64,000 nt of DNA from Hyphomicrobiales bacterium (GTDB lineage: Bacteria > Pseudomonadota > Alphaproteobacteria > Rhizobiales > Beijerinckiaceae): contig JAIXSM010000003.1 of NCBI GenBank assembly GCA_027484655.1, forward strand, positions 1 to 64,000, in the 5' to 3' direction. How positions within the stretch are numbered: the stretch's first letter is position 1; every line of letters starts with the position of its first letter. Position numbers and translations under genes: made by a program. Positions 18,530-29,999 of the stretch are shown here, piece after piece. The notes below the pieces were generated by a model that saw only the letters and a program-made list of their open reading frames with translations, was not told where the DNA came from and made no database searches.

Positions 18530-19264
18530 ATGAACAAGACGCTTCTCGTGTTCCGGCGGGAGTTCGCCGGCTATTTCGCGACTCCTCTCGCCGCCGTGTT
18601 TCTCGTGGTGTTTCTCGCGGTCTCCACCGGCATGACCTTTTTCGTGGCGAGCTTCTTCGACCGCGGACAGGCGGACCTCACCGCGTTTTTCCTCTGGCAT
18701 CCGTGGCTTTATCTGGTGCTCATGCCCGCTATCGGCATGCGCCTGTGGGCTGAGGAACGCCGCTCCGGCACCATCGAGCTGCTGATGACACTGCCCGTTC
18801 GCCCGTGGCAGCTTGTGGTCGGCAAGTGGCTAGCCGCATGGGCTTTCGCCGGGCTCGCGCTTGCGCTCACCGCGCCGCTGTGGATCACGGTCAACTATCT
18901 GGGCTCGCCCGACAACGGCGTGATCCTCGCGTCCTACATCGGCTCGTGGCTGATGGCGGGCTCCTTCCTCGCGATTGCGGCCTGCATCTCGGCGCTGACC
19001 AAGAACCAGGTGCTGGCCTTCATCGGCGCAGTCGTGGCGGGGTTCGTCTTCGTGATGGCGGGGTTCGACCTCGTGCTCTCCGCCGTGCGCCCGTGGGCGC
19101 CGGACATCATCGTGCAGGCCATCGCGTCGATGTCGTTCATCGGCCACTTCCAGCGCATCACGGACGGCGTTCTGGAAGCCCCTGCCCTTATCTTCTTCAC
19201 CTCCCTGATCGTCTTCGCCCTGTGGCTCAATGTCCAGGCGCTCGAAGCGCGCAAAGCGGCTTGA
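18530..19264 (+). CDS. ABC-2 type transporter permease (GldF-like)
   Basis: LVFRREFAGYFATPLAAVFLVVFLAVS...IGMRLWAEERRSGTIELLMTLPV. Confidence 0.9.
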   Translation: MNKTLLVFRREFAGYFATPLAAVFLVVFLAVSTGMTFFVASFFDRGQADLTAFFLWHPWLYLVLMPAIGMRLWAEERRSGTIELLMTLPVRPWQLVVGKWLAAWAFAGLALALTAPLWITVNYLGSPDNGVILASYIGSWLMAGSFLAIAACISALTKNQVLAFIGAVVAGFVFVMAGFDLVLSAVRPWAPDIIVQAIASMSFIGHFQRITDGVLEAPALIFFTSLIVFALWLNVQALEARKAA

Positions 19265-19271
19265 GGCGACC

Positions 19272-21143
19272 ATGAACGCAAGCAAATTCACCACCGGACG
19301 CATGGTGATCGTCAGCGCCATTCTCGCCGCGGTCATCTTCGGATGCGTCAACATCATCAGCGCGCAGCTCTTTCGTTCGGCGCGCATCGACCTGACGCAG
19401 CAGAACCTCTACTCGCTGAGCCAGGGCACGAAGCAACTGCTGGGCGAAATCACCGAGCCAGTGCGGTTCCGCTTCTTCATGTCGTCGGGCCTCACCAAGG
19501 AAGCGCCGCAGCTCGCCGCGTTCAGCCAGCGCCTGCGCTCCATGCTGGACGCCTACGTGGCGGGCTCGCGTGGAAAGATTATCATCGAGGTGATTGATCC
19601 CAAGCCCTACTCGGAGGAAGAGGACCGCGCCGTCGCGTTCGGCGTGAGCCCCATCCGCTCCCAATCCGGCGACCGCATGTTCTTCGGTCTCGCGGCGACG
19701 AACTCGACCGACGGCAAGGCCGTCATCGGCTCGTTTTCGCCTGAGCGCGAGGCTTTTCTCGAGTACGACCTGACGCGCCTCGTCGCCGAACTCGGCCGTC
19801 GCGGCAAGCCTGTCGTCGCCCTGTTCGATGGGCTCGGCCTCAGCGGCAATCCGCAGATGGGCCAGCGCGAGCAGCAGGTGCTCACGCAGATGAAGCAATT
19901 CTTCGAGGTGCGCGTCGTCCAGCCGGACGCCGAAGCGCTGCCGGAGAACACCCGCGTCGCCATGGTGGTGCATCCCCAGAACCTTGGCGACAAGGTTCTC
20001 TACGCCCTCGACCAGTGGGCGCTGTCGGGCGGCGCGACCCTCGTCTTCGTCGATCCGAACGCGGAGAACCAGCTCGGGCCGCGCGGCGCGCCGCCGCCGG
20101 AAGCCTCCTCGAACCTCGAGAAGCTGTTCGCGGCATGGGGCGTCGGCTTCGACGCGACGAAGACCGTGGCCGATCCCGGCTTCGCGTTGCAGACCGAACG
20201 CAACATCAACGGGCGCCCGACGCCCATGATCAACCTGCCGTGGCTCGCAATCCGCAACGAGGGCCTGCGCAAGGATGAGGCGATCCTCGCGCAGCTGTCG
20301 GCGATTGTCGTGACGACCGCCGGCGCGTTCGACGCGAAGAAGGAAGGCGTGAGCATCCGCCCGCTGCTCGTGGCCTCGCCCGATGGCGGCACGCTGCCGG
20401 TCTCCTCCACCAAAGACCGCACCACCGACCTGCGCACGCTGCTCAACTCCATCGAGAAGCAGCCGCGCGCGCTCGTGATCGCCGGTCGGCTTACAGGAAC
20501 GCTGGCGAGCGCCTACGAGGCGAAGCCCGAGGGCTCGTCGCGCAAGGAGGATCACATCTCCCGCGGCCAGAGGCCTGCAAACGTCATCCTTGTCGGTGAC
20601 GCGGACATGCTGATGGATCGCAACTGGGTGCAGCGCCGCAACGTTCTTGGCACCGAAGTGGCGCAGGCGTTCGCCAACAACGGCGACTTCGTCATCAACG
20701 CCATCGAGCAGATGACCGGCGGCGCCGCGCTTGCTGACCTGCGCGGTCGCGGCGTGTCGTGGCGGCCCTTCGAGCTGATCCAGAAAATGGAGACGGACGC
20801 TGACCGGCGCTTCCGCGCCAAGGAACAGGCGCTCCAGGAGAAGCTGAAGACCACGGAGCAGAAGCTCACCGAACTCGGTCGCGGACAGCAGGGCGGCAGC
20901 GAAGTGCTGACGCCCCAGCAGATGGAGACCATCGAGAAGTTCAAGAGCGAGTTGCTCGCCACCCGTGAGGAACTGCGCCAGACCCAGTTCGCGCTGCGCA
21001 GCGACGTGGACCGCCTGAAAAACACGATCACGGCGCTCAACGTCGCGGGCGTGCCGATCCTTGTCGGTCTCATCGCGCTGTTCTTCGCTTTGCGCCGCGG
21101 CCGTCGCACGCCGCCGCAAAAGTCACTCGACAAGATCGCCTGA
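19272..21143 (+). CDS. GldG-like ABC-type auxiliary protein
   Basis: RIDLTQQNLYSLSQGTKQLLGEITEPVRFRFFMS...; C-terminal TM plus basic tail. Confidence 0.88.
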   Translation: MNASKFTTGRMVIVSAILAAVIFGCVNIISAQLFRSARIDLTQQNLYSLSQGTKQLLGEITEPVRFRFFMSSGLTKEAPQLAAFSQRLRSMLDAYVAGSRGKIIIEVIDPKPYSEEEDRAVAFGVSPIRSQSGDRMFFGLAATNSTDGKAVIGSFSPEREAFLEYDLTRLVAELGRRGKPVVALFDGLGLSGNPQMGQREQQVLTQMKQFFEVRVVQPDAEALPENTRVAMVVHPQNLGDKVLYALDQWALSGGATLVFVDPNAENQLGPRGAPPPEASSNLEKLFAAWGVGFDATKTVADPGFALQTERNINGRPTPMINLPWLAIRNEGLRKDEAILAQLSAIVVTTAGAFDAKKEGVSIRPLLVASPDGGTLPVSSTKDRTTDLRTLLNSIEKQPRALVIAGRLTGTLASAYEAKPEGSSRKEDHISRGQRPANVILVGDADMLMDRNWVQRRNVLGTEVAQAFANNGDFVINAIEQMTGGAALADLRGRGVSWRPFELIQKMETDADRRFRAKEQALQEKLKTTEQKLTELGRGQQGGSEVLTPQQMETIEKFKSELLATREELRQTQFALRSDVDRLKNTITALNVAGVPILVGLIALFFALRRGRRTPPQKSLDKIA

Positions 21144-21151
21144 GGTTGCCC

Positions 21152-22180
21152 ATGAACGCGAAGCAACTTGTCGTCCTCGCAGCCGCCGCAGTGATCGCCA
21201 TCGGCGCCACCGCCGTGACGCTGCGCACATCGCCGCAGAACATCGCCTCCGACCGGCGCGGCGAGCGCGTTTTCCCGGACCTTCTGGCGCGGGCGAACGA
21301 CGTCACCACGATCTCGATCCGCGACGATGACCGCACCTTCACGGTGGAGCGTCGCGGCGACGGCTTCTTTGACAAGGACTCCGGTTACGTGGCCCGCGGA
21401 GAATCCTTCCGCGATCTCGTCGCCGGCGCCGCGTCGCTCACCTTCGAGGAGAGCAAGACAGCGGACGCAGCGCGCCACGCAGACCTTGGTCTCGCCGAGC
21501 CCGGCAAGGGCCTGGGCGACAAGGCCGGGCGCGAGGTCATCATGCGCGACGCCAAGGGCGTGGCGCTGGCCTCCGTCGTTGTGGGCAACCGCGACAACAC
21601 AGTCGGCGGCGCACGCGGGGGCACGTTCATCCGCCCGCCGGGCATGAACCAGACGTATCTCGCGCGCGGCGAGCTGCGGGTGCCCGTGCCTCACGCCGCG
21701 TGGTTCGAGATCAACCTCATCAATTTCACCCGCGACATGCTCGCACGTCTTGAGGTGCGCGGCGCCGGCCAGGGCGATTACGTCATGGTGTCGGAACCGA
21801 AAGGCACGGACCTGAAGCTGCAAACGGTCGTCGAGGGCCGCCAGCCGGACTCGGGCAAGGTTCTGCGCCTGTCGTTCATGGTGGATCCGATCTCGTTTCA
21901 GGACGTGCGCGCGCCGAAGGGCGAGCCGAAGCCGGACGCGCGCCAGTACATCGCCACCAGCCATGAGGGCCTGCGCGTCACTGTCACCAGCGTGGGTGAG
22001 CAAAAGGATGGCTGGGTGCGCATGGCGGTCGAAACGACGCCGGAGGCGAGCGACGCCGCGAAAAAGCAGGCCGCCGACCTTGCGCCGAAGATGCACGGCT
22101 TCGAGTTCAAGCTCTCCCAGAACGACATCGACCAGATGGCGTGGACGCTCAATGACGTGACCACCGAGCCCAAGAGCTGA
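21152..22180 (+). CDS. DUF4340 domain-containing protein
   Basis: N-terminal TM; RGERVFPDLLARANDVTTISIRDDDRTFTVERRGDGF; fourth gene of GldAFG-like cassette. Confidence 0.85.
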   Translation: MNAKQLVVLAAAAVIAIGATAVTLRTSPQNIASDRRGERVFPDLLARANDVTTISIRDDDRTFTVERRGDGFFDKDSGYVARGESFRDLVAGAASLTFEESKTADAARHADLGLAEPGKGLGDKAGREVIMRDAKGVALASVVVGNRDNTVGGARGGTFIRPPGMNQTYLARGELRVPVPHAAWFEINLINFTRDMLARLEVRGAGQGDYVMVSEPKGTDLKLQTVVEGRQPDSGKVLRLSFMVDPISFQDVRAPKGEPKPDARQYIATSHEGLRVTVTSVGEQKDGWVRMAVETTPEASDAAKKQAADLAPKMHGFEFKLSQNDIDQMAWTLNDVTTEPKS

Positions 22181-22404
22181 GACTGGCGCGCGGCGGGCCT
22201 GCTCGGCCGGGGCGTTTTGCGAACGCCCCGCTCGTGACTTGCCGGGCGCACCACTCTTGCCAACTTGCGATGTCGGGCAAGCCCGACTTCGTCGCTCGAT
22301 AAGGCGGCGGCTGGCCCCCAGCGTGAACCACGCGCGAAATCCCCGTCTGGCCGAAGTTTTCCTCCGTGATAAGGTCGCGCCCTCTACAACATGAGGAAAC
22401 GTCC

Positions 22405-23367
22405 ATGGCGCGCAGGCCTTATCCCGTCATCGCCCTTGAAGAACACTACTGGGATCGCGAACTCGTCTCCCATCTCTCCGGCGCCGAAGGCAGCCGCTCG
22501 AAGCCCCTGCTCGACAGGCTGTATGATCTTGGCGACTTGCGCCTGCGCGAGATGGACGAGGCCGGCGTGGATGTGCAGGTGCTCTCCCATGGCGCGCCCT
22601 CGGGCCAGAAGCTTGCGGCAGATGTCGGCCCCGCGCTGATCCGCGGCGTCAACGACCGGCTCGCGCAAGCCATCGCGCTTAATCCCTCGCGGTTTGCTGG
22701 ATTTGCGGCCCTTCCGACGGCTGCGCCCGAAGCAGCGGCCGACGAGCTGGAACGCTGCGTGCGCGAACTCGGCTTCAAGGGCGCCATGGTGCATGGCCTC
22801 ACCAACGGTGAGTTTCTGGATCTGCCAAAATACTGGCCGATCTTCGCGCGCGCCGAAGCGCTCGACGTGCCGATCTACTTCCACCCCTCGTTCCCGCACC
22901 CGGACGTCACGGCGGCCTATTACAAGGATTACATGGACGACTTCCCCATGGTGATCCGCGCCGCATGGGGCTACACGGTGGAAACCGCGACGCAGGCGAT
23001 CCGTCTTGTGCTGTCAGGCGTGTTCGAGCAGCACCCGAACCTCAAGATCGTCATCGGCCACATGGGAGAGACGCTGCCCTACCTGCTGTGGCGCATCAAT
23101 CAGGCGCTCTCGCGCCCCGGTCACAGGCCGCTGGATTTCGCGGCGACCTTCCGCAAGCATTTCTGGATCACCACGAGCGGCAACTTCTCCACGCCAGCGC
23201 TTGAGTGCGCGATCAAGGAAATCGGGCTCGACCGGATCATGTTCTCCATTGACTGGCCGTTCGTCGCCAACGGTCCCGGCGTGGAGTGGCTTGACGGGCT
23301 CGCCCTGCCGGAAGCTGAGAAAGCCGCGCTGGCCAGCGGCAACGCAAAAGCGCTGCTGAAGATGTAA
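22405..23367 (+). CDS. Amidohydrolase family protein (ACMS decarboxylase-like)
   Basis: YPVIALEEHYWDRELVSHL...FYHPSFPHPD-like motif, KIVIGHMGETLPYLLWR, MFSIDWPF. Confidence 0.88.
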   Translation: MARRPYPVIALEEHYWDRELVSHLSGAEGSRSKPLLDRLYDLGDLRLREMDEAGVDVQVLSHGAPSGQKLAADVGPALIRGVNDRLAQAIALNPSRFAGFAALPTAAPEAAADELERCVRELGFKGAMVHGLTNGEFLDLPKYWPIFARAEALDVPIYFHPSFPHPDVTAAYYKDYMDDFPMVIRAAWGYTVETATQAIRLVLSGVFEQHPNLKIVIGHMGETLPYLLWRINQALSRPGHRPLDFAATFRKHFWITTSGNFSTPALECAIKEIGLDRIMFSIDWPFVANGPGVEWLDGLALPEAEKAALASGNAKALLKM

Positions 23368-23412
23368 CGCCGAAGATGTCGCGCCATTGGCCTCCCGCCG
23401 CGCGCGGGAGGC

Positions 23413-24300
23413 TCACATGATGGTGAGCAGGAACAGCGGCAGCGCAGGGATCGACATGATCGTGGAAATGACCACGATGCTGGCAGCTTCCTGTGGGTCG
23501 TTGTTGTAGCGCACCGCCCACAGGTAGTTGAGCACCGCCGAGGGCATGCCGCTCTGGATCACGACGACGCCACGCGCGACAGGATCCAGTTGGAGGATCA
23601 AGGCGACGAGCCAGCCAATCGCAAAACCGCCGATCAAACGCGCGGCCGAGAAGGCGACGCTGCGCCCGTATGACGTAATGCGCAGCGATGAGAGCGCGTA
23701 ACCCAGTGACAGCAGCATCAGCGGCACGGTGAGGCCCCCAAGCAGGCTCACCGCACGCTGCGCCACCGTGGGCAGCCGCGTTTCCGTGGCTATCATCGCC
23801 ACGGCGCCGACGATGGCCCAGGTCATCGGCATACGGATCACTTCCCGAAACGTGATGCCGCCGGCGGCGATAGCCTGCCCGAATGTGTAGTTGGTGATGC
23901 TGGAGACAGCGAAGAACGCGATCGACAACCCAAGGCCCACCTCACCGAACGCGAAGAGGCACAGCGGCAGGCCCATGTTGCCGCCATTCGACCAGATCAG
24001 TGGCGGCGCATAGGCGCGCAGCGAAACGCCCATGGCGCGCGCCATGCCCCACGCTCCTGCAGCGGTAAGCGCGAGACAAAGAACCGCCGCAAGCCACATC
24101 TGGCTGAGCGCGGGAATGGTGAGCCCCGGACGCGTCAACATGTCGATGACCAGACACGGGGTCGACACGCCATTGACGATGAGGCCAACGAAATTGGACT
24201 CAAACGGCTTGCCGGCGCGCCCCCACGCATAGCCAACGGCTATGATGAGAAACACCGGCCCAACGACATCGAACAAGGCGCCAAAAAGCTGCATCACCAC
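23413..24300 (-). CDS. AEC (auxin efflux carrier) family transporter
   Basis: VGPVFLIIAVGYAWGRAGKPFESNFVGLIVNGVSTPCLVIDML; multi-TM. Confidence 0.9.
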   Translation of the reverse strand: MVMQLFGALFDVVGPVFLIIAVGYAWGRAGKPFESNFVGLIVNGVSTPCLVIDMLTRPGLTIPALSQMWLAAVLCLALTAAGAWGMARAMGVSLRAYAPPLIWSNGGNMGLPLCLFAFGEVGLGLSIAFFAVSSITNYTFGQAIAAGGITFREVIRMPMTWAIVGAVAMIATETRLPTVAQRAVSLLGGLTVPLMLLSLGYALSSLRITSYGRSVAFSAARLIGGFAIGWLVALILQLDPVARGVVVIQSGMPSAVLNYLWAVRYNNDPQEAASIVVISTIMSIPALPLFLLTIM

Positions 24301-24385
24301 ACCGCAGGTTGCGAGCGGCGACCTCTAGCGGCTTGGCCGCCGCGGCGCCAGTGCGGCGTGGGCGCACGACCGGTCGCGGGCGCGA

Positions 24386-24700
24386 TCAGCGGTCGAACAC
24401 ACGATCGCGGGTGCGTTCGCAGCGGTGGCCCACCAGGCACTGGGCAGCGTCACGCGTGGGCGCCCATGTGGGCTCAAGGTTCTCGTCCGGGGTGCAGAAG
24501 CTCCGGTCGCGAACGAAGCGGTCGAATGTGTAGGGGCCGGTGGTGAGCACCACCGCGCCCGATTGCGTCACCAGCGCCTTGGCCTGCGCGCAGGACATGG
24601 CGAGCGTCGAGGGGCGACCCTGCGCCAGGGCGCCGCTGGCGAGCGCGGCGGTGAAAACGGTGGAAACGGTGACAGCGATAGCGAAGCGGCGCACGGACAT
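24386..24700 (-). CDS. Small secreted Cys-containing protein, paralog A
   Basis: Signal peptide then AQGRPSTLAMSCAQAKALVTQSGAVVLTTGPYTFDRFVRDRSFCTPDENLEPTWAPTRDAAQCLVGHRC. Confidence 0.85.
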   Translation of the reverse strand: MSVRRFAIAVTVSTVFTAALASGALAQGRPSTLAMSCAQAKALVTQSGAVVLTTGPYTFDRFVRDRSFCTPDENLEPTWAPTRDAAQCLVGHRCERTRDRVFDR

Positions 24701-24801
24701 TCGGTCTGCTCCTGTTTTCTGGAACGACGATTCAGAACATAGGGCGCGCGCAGCCCGGCATCACCTGTGCGGCGGCGACATGACGCGCCGTTCGCCTGCG
24801 A

Positions 24802-25119
24802 TCACCGGGCGGTCGGAGAGCGCCCGGCCCGAGGCTCGCAGGTGTAACCCACCATGCATTGCCGCGCATCCGCCGTGGGCGCCCAGAATGGCTGCGTGAA
24901 CTCATCAGGCGTGCAGAATTGCGCGCTGTTGACGACACGCTCGAAGGTGGGGCCGCCGGTTCCCAGAACAATGGCGCCAGCCCGCGTCACCACGCCCCGC
25001 GCCTGCGCGCAAGACATGGCGGTTGAGTCCGGGCGCCCCTGCGCAAAAGCGGACACCGGCGCAACGGCTATAAAAGCAAGCGCGATCCCTATGCGCGCTG
25101 AACAGCGGTTGGCGGACAT
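24802..25119 (-). CDS. Small secreted Cys-containing protein, paralog B
   Basis: Signal peptide then AQGRPDSTAMSCAQARGVVTRAGAIVLGTGGPTFERVVNSAQFCTPDEFTQPFWAPTADARQCMVGYTC. Confidence 0.85.
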   Translation of the reverse strand: MSANRCSARIGIALAFIAVAPVSAFAQGRPDSTAMSCAQARGVVTRAGAIVLGTGGPTFERVVNSAQFCTPDEFTQPFWAPTADARQCMVGYTCEPRAGRSPTAR

Positions 25120-25214
25120 GGCGAAGCTCCTCAGATATTCGAAGCCCCGCCAGTTGATTCCAACGGGATCGCACTCGAAACGACTGAGTGAGCGTGCGGG
25201 TTGCGCCAATCCGC

Positions 25215-26576
<1,362 letters not shown>

Positions 26577-26593
26577 TCAGGACCGTGCGCGCC

Positions 26594-27001
26594 TCAGGCC
26601 TGCGCGCCCTGCCCCTCGTCGAGGCTCGCGGGCGTAATCGCCACGCTTTCGCCGCAGCCGCAGGCCGACGTCTGGTTCGGGTTGTTGAAGACGAATCCCG
26701 CCGACATCTTCTCGATGCGGTAATCCATCTCCGTGCCGAGCAGGAACATCACCGCCTTGGGGTCAACAAGGATCTTCACGCCCTTGTCGTCCACCACCTC
26801 GTCGAAGCGGCCCACATCCTCCGCGAAGTCCATGGTGTAGGACATGCCGGCGCAGCCAGCGTTCTTCACCCCGACGCGCACGCCGACAATGGGCTTCTCG
26901 GAGTTCTCGATGATCTCGCGCACACGCTGGGCCGCGGCATCGGTGATGCGCATGACCTGCGGTCGCGGTCGCCGCGCTGGCTTGTTGGCTTCCATCTTCA
27001 T
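26594..27001 (-). CDS. sufA: HesB/IscA/SufA-family Fe-S assembly protein
   Basis: ITDAAAQRVREIIEN...GVKNAGCAGMSYTMDFA...CGCGES. Confidence 0.95.
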   Translation of the reverse strand: MKMEANKPARRPRPQVMRITDAAAQRVREIIENSEKPIVGVRVGVKNAGCAGMSYTMDFAEDVGRFDEVVDDKGVKILVDPKAVMFLLGTEMDYRIEKMSAGFVFNNPNQTSACGCGESVAITPASLDEGQGAQA

Positions 27002-27081
27002 CCTCCGGCCGGGTTCAAGGTCCGGCGAAGCAAGAGCATCGCAACTCAGTCACGTAAGCGCACGCATGCGCGTTTACATCC

Positions 27082-27489
27082 TCACCACATGTCGAGCGCG
27101 ACTCGCGCAACATCCGACATGCGGCCATGGTTCCACGCCGGCTCGAAAACGAGCCGCACGTTGACGCCTGAAATGCCCTGGACCGCGCTGACAGCGTTCT
27201 CGACCCACCTGGGCATGTCGCCGGCGACGGGGCAGCCGGGCGCGGTCAACGTCATCTCGATGTCGACCAGCCGCGAATCGTCCACAGCCACCTTATAGAT
27301 CAGCCCAAGCTCGTAAATATCGACCGGGATTTCCGGATCAAACACCGTCTTCAGGGCCGTGATGATCTTCTCGGTGAGATCATCCATCTCCTCCGGCGGG
27401 ATGCCCGGCGCGAGATCAAGATCCGGCCTGTTGGGCTGAACCTCTGCGGCGTCGGGCGGGCTCGTGGTCTCAGACATGTCGTTCCTCAC
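27082..27489 (-). CDS. sufT: SUF system Fe-S assembly protein SufT (MIP18-like)
   Basis: IITALKTVFDPEIPVDIYELGLIYKV...MTLTAPGCPVAGDMP. Confidence 0.93.
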   Translation of the reverse strand: MRNDMSETTSPPDAAEVQPNRPDLDLAPGIPPEEMDDLTEKIITALKTVFDPEIPVDIYELGLIYKVAVDDSRLVDIEMTLTAPGCPVAGDMPRWVENAVSAVQGISGVNVRLVFEPAWNHGRMSDVARVALDMW

Positions 27490-28736
27490 GAGAACAGAGC
27501 TTCGGCGCGCGTGAGTGCGTCCGCCAGAGCATCCACTTCATCCATGGTGTTGTACAGGGCGAATGAGGCGCGGCACGTGGATGTCACGCCGAAACGCTGC
27601 ATCAGCGGCATGGCGCAGTGGGTGCCGGCGCGCACCGCGACGCCCGAACGGTCAATCACTGTCGCCACATCATGCGCATGGGCGCCCTTCATCTCGAACG
27701 AGACAATGGCGCCCTTGTCCTTCGCCGCGCCGATGATGCGCAGCGAGTTGATGCGCGACAGACGCTCGTGGGCATAGACGCCAAGCGCGTGCTCGTGCGC
27801 GCGGATGCCCTCACGGCCGAGCCCTTCCATGTAATCGAGCGCGGCGCCGAGGCCGATCGCCTGAACGATGGGCGGCGTGCCAGCCTCGAAGCGGTGCGGC
27901 GGCTCGTTGTAGGTGACTGTGTCCATGGTCACGTGTTCGATCATCTCGCCGCCGCCAGCGTATGGCGGCAGGCTCTCGAGCCACTTGCGCTTGCCGTACA
28001 GGACGCCAATGCCCGTGGGGCCGTAGAGCTTGTGACCGGTGGCGATGTAGAAATCGACATCGAGCTTGCGCACGTCCACGTCCAGATGCACCGCGCCTTG
28101 AGAGCCGTCGACGCACACAGGGATGCCGCGCGCGTGGGCGATCTCAATCACCTTGTCGATGGGCACGACAGTGCCGAGCACGTTCGACATGTGCGTGATG
28201 GCGACGATCTTCGTGCGCGGCGACAGCGCCTTCTCGAACTCCTCAAGCGAGAAGTTACCATCCTCGTCGACGCCAACCCACTTCAGGACCGCGCCGTTGC
28301 GCTCCCGATGGAAATGCCACGGCACAATGTTGGAGTGATGCTCCATGATGGTGAGCACGATCTCATCGCCCGGCCCGATGTGGGCGCGGCCGTAGGACGC
28401 GGCGACGATGTTCAGCGCCTCGGTGGCGCCGCGTGTAAAGATGATCTCGTCGGTAGAAGCTGCGTTCAGGAACGCCCTCACCTTTTCGCGCGCCGCTTCG
28501 TAAGCATCCGTCGCGGCGTTGGCGAGATAATGCAGGCCGCGATGCACGTTCGCATACTCGTGCTCGTACGCATGCTTCACGCGCTCGATCACCTGCCTCG
28601 GCTTCTGCGAGGATGCGGCGTTGTCGAGATACACGAGCTTTTTGCCGTACGGGCGCTCGGCGAGGATCGGGAAATCCTCGCGCACCTTCATGACGTCATA
28701 CGGCGCCGCCGTCGCAGTTGTCAGAGCGTCGGTCAT
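27486..28736 (-). CDS. sufS: Cysteine desulfurase SufS
   Basis: LVYLDNAASSQKP...ATGHKLYGPTGIGVLYG, RAGTHCAMPLM. Confidence 0.96.
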   Translation of the reverse strand: MTDALTTATAAPYDVMKVREDFPILAERPYGKKLVYLDNAASSQKPRQVIERVKHAYEHEYANVHRGLHYLANAATDAYEAAREKVRAFLNAASTDEIIFTRGATEALNIVAASYGRAHIGPGDEIVLTIMEHHSNIVPWHFHRERNGAVLKWVGVDEDGNFSLEEFEKALSPRTKIVAITHMSNVLGTVVPIDKVIEIAHARGIPVCVDGSQGAVHLDVDVRKLDVDFYIATGHKLYGPTGIGVLYGKRKWLESLPPYAGGGEMIEHVTMDTVTYNEPPHRFEAGTPPIVQAIGLGAALDYMEGLGREGIRAHEHALGVYAHERLSRINSLRIIGAAKDKGAIVSFEMKGAHAHDVATVIDRSGVAVRAGTHCAMPLMQRFGVTSTCRASFALYNTMDEVDALADALTRAEALFS

Positions 28737-29992
28737 CGATTGCGCTGCGCGAGCCAGCCGCGCACCTTCTCCATGAGGGATTCAAATAGCGTTTCGTCCA
28801 TATCCTCGAAGGCGCCCGCCACGAACGCCTCGAGCAACAGCGCCTCGGCCTCCCGGCGCGGGAGCCCGCGCGCCATGATGTAGAACAGCAGGTTCTGGTC
28901 GAGTTCGCCGCACGTTGCGCCGTGGGCGCACTGCACGTCGTCGGCGAAAATCTCCAGCTCTGGCTTGTTGTACATCGCCGCGCCGTCGGAAAGCAGCAGC
29001 GCGTTCGAAGACATGCGCGCATCGGTCTTCTGCGCGCCCTGGGCCACGTTGATGCGGCCCTGAAACACGCCGGTGGCGTCCTCGTCGATGATGTTCTTGA
29101 ACATCTCGCGGCTCTCGCAATGGGCCGCCGCGTGGGTGACGACAAGCGTCGTGTCCGCGTGCTGGCGCCCGCGCACGAGCGTCGCGCCGCGAATGGCGGC
29201 GTTGGCGTTCTCGCCGGAAAAGCGCAGGAACACCTGGTGCCGGGACACCCCTGCGCCCATGGTCAACGAACACGTATCGAATGCAGCGCCGGCGCCAATC
29301 TCGACTCCCAGTGTGGAGAGCGATGAAGCCTCGGGAGCAAGATCGTTTACACGCACATGGCGCACGTTCGCGCCATCGCGCACGTCGAACTCAACCAGCG
29401 CCTGCGCCAGATGCGCCTCGCCCGCAGCGCTTGTATGGCTCTCAAGGATCGTGACAGAGGCGCCGGGTTCAACGCTGACGACCACATGGGCTGCGCTGAC
29501 AGCCGCCGGCCCCGCATTGCGGAAAGCCAGGTGGAGAGCGCCAGCGTCAACGCCCGCCGCAATGCTGATGACCACCGTCTCGCGCGCAAACGCACGGGCG
29601 AGGCTCACGGCGCCATCGTGTTCATCAATGATCGCGCTCGCAGCCGGGGGTGAAACGTCGCGACGCGCGATGCTGACGCCAGCGGGGGCGCTAACATCGC
29701 CCACGAGCGCACCGCCGGAAAAGAGAAGATCGCGACCGCCCCCGAGTTCGAACAGCGCACCTGCGAGGGACGCAGGCGCGGGCTCAACGAGCGCAGGCGG
29801 AGCACTCTTCAGAAGCGTGCGGAGATCCGTATAGTGCCACGCCTCGATGCGGCGGCTCGGCAAGCCGCGCTCGACGAAGCGGGCGAAAGCCGCCTCGCGC
29901 GACGGCGAGACGCCCCTGTTGCGCAGCGCCTCGAAAGAGTCGATCAGAGCCGCCTCGGCGGGCGGGCGGGCTGGTCTGAGGGTTGCGTTCAT
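28733..29992 (-). CDS. sufD: Fe-S cluster assembly protein SufD
   Basis: RRIEAWHYTDLRTLL...HGATCGELDQNLLFYIMARGLPRREAEALL. Confidence 0.95.
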   Translation of the reverse strand: MNATLRPARPPAEAALIDSFEALRNRGVSPSREAAFARFVERGLPSRRIEAWHYTDLRTLLKSAPPALVEPAPASLAGALFELGGGRDLLFSGGALVGDVSAPAGVSIARRDVSPPAASAIIDEHDGAVSLARAFARETVVISIAAGVDAGALHLAFRNAGPAAVSAAHVVVSVEPGASVTILESHTSAAGEAHLAQALVEFDVRDGANVRHVRVNDLAPEASSLSTLGVEIGAGAAFDTCSLTMGAGVSRHQVFLRFSGENANAAIRGATLVRGRQHADTTLVVTHAAAHCESREMFKNIIDEDATGVFQGRINVAQGAQKTDARMSSNALLLSDGAAMYNKPELEIFADDVQCAHGATCGELDQNLLFYIMARGLPRREAEALLLEAFVAGAFEDMDETLFESLMEKVRGWLAQRNR

Positions 29993-29999
29993 TGCATCC

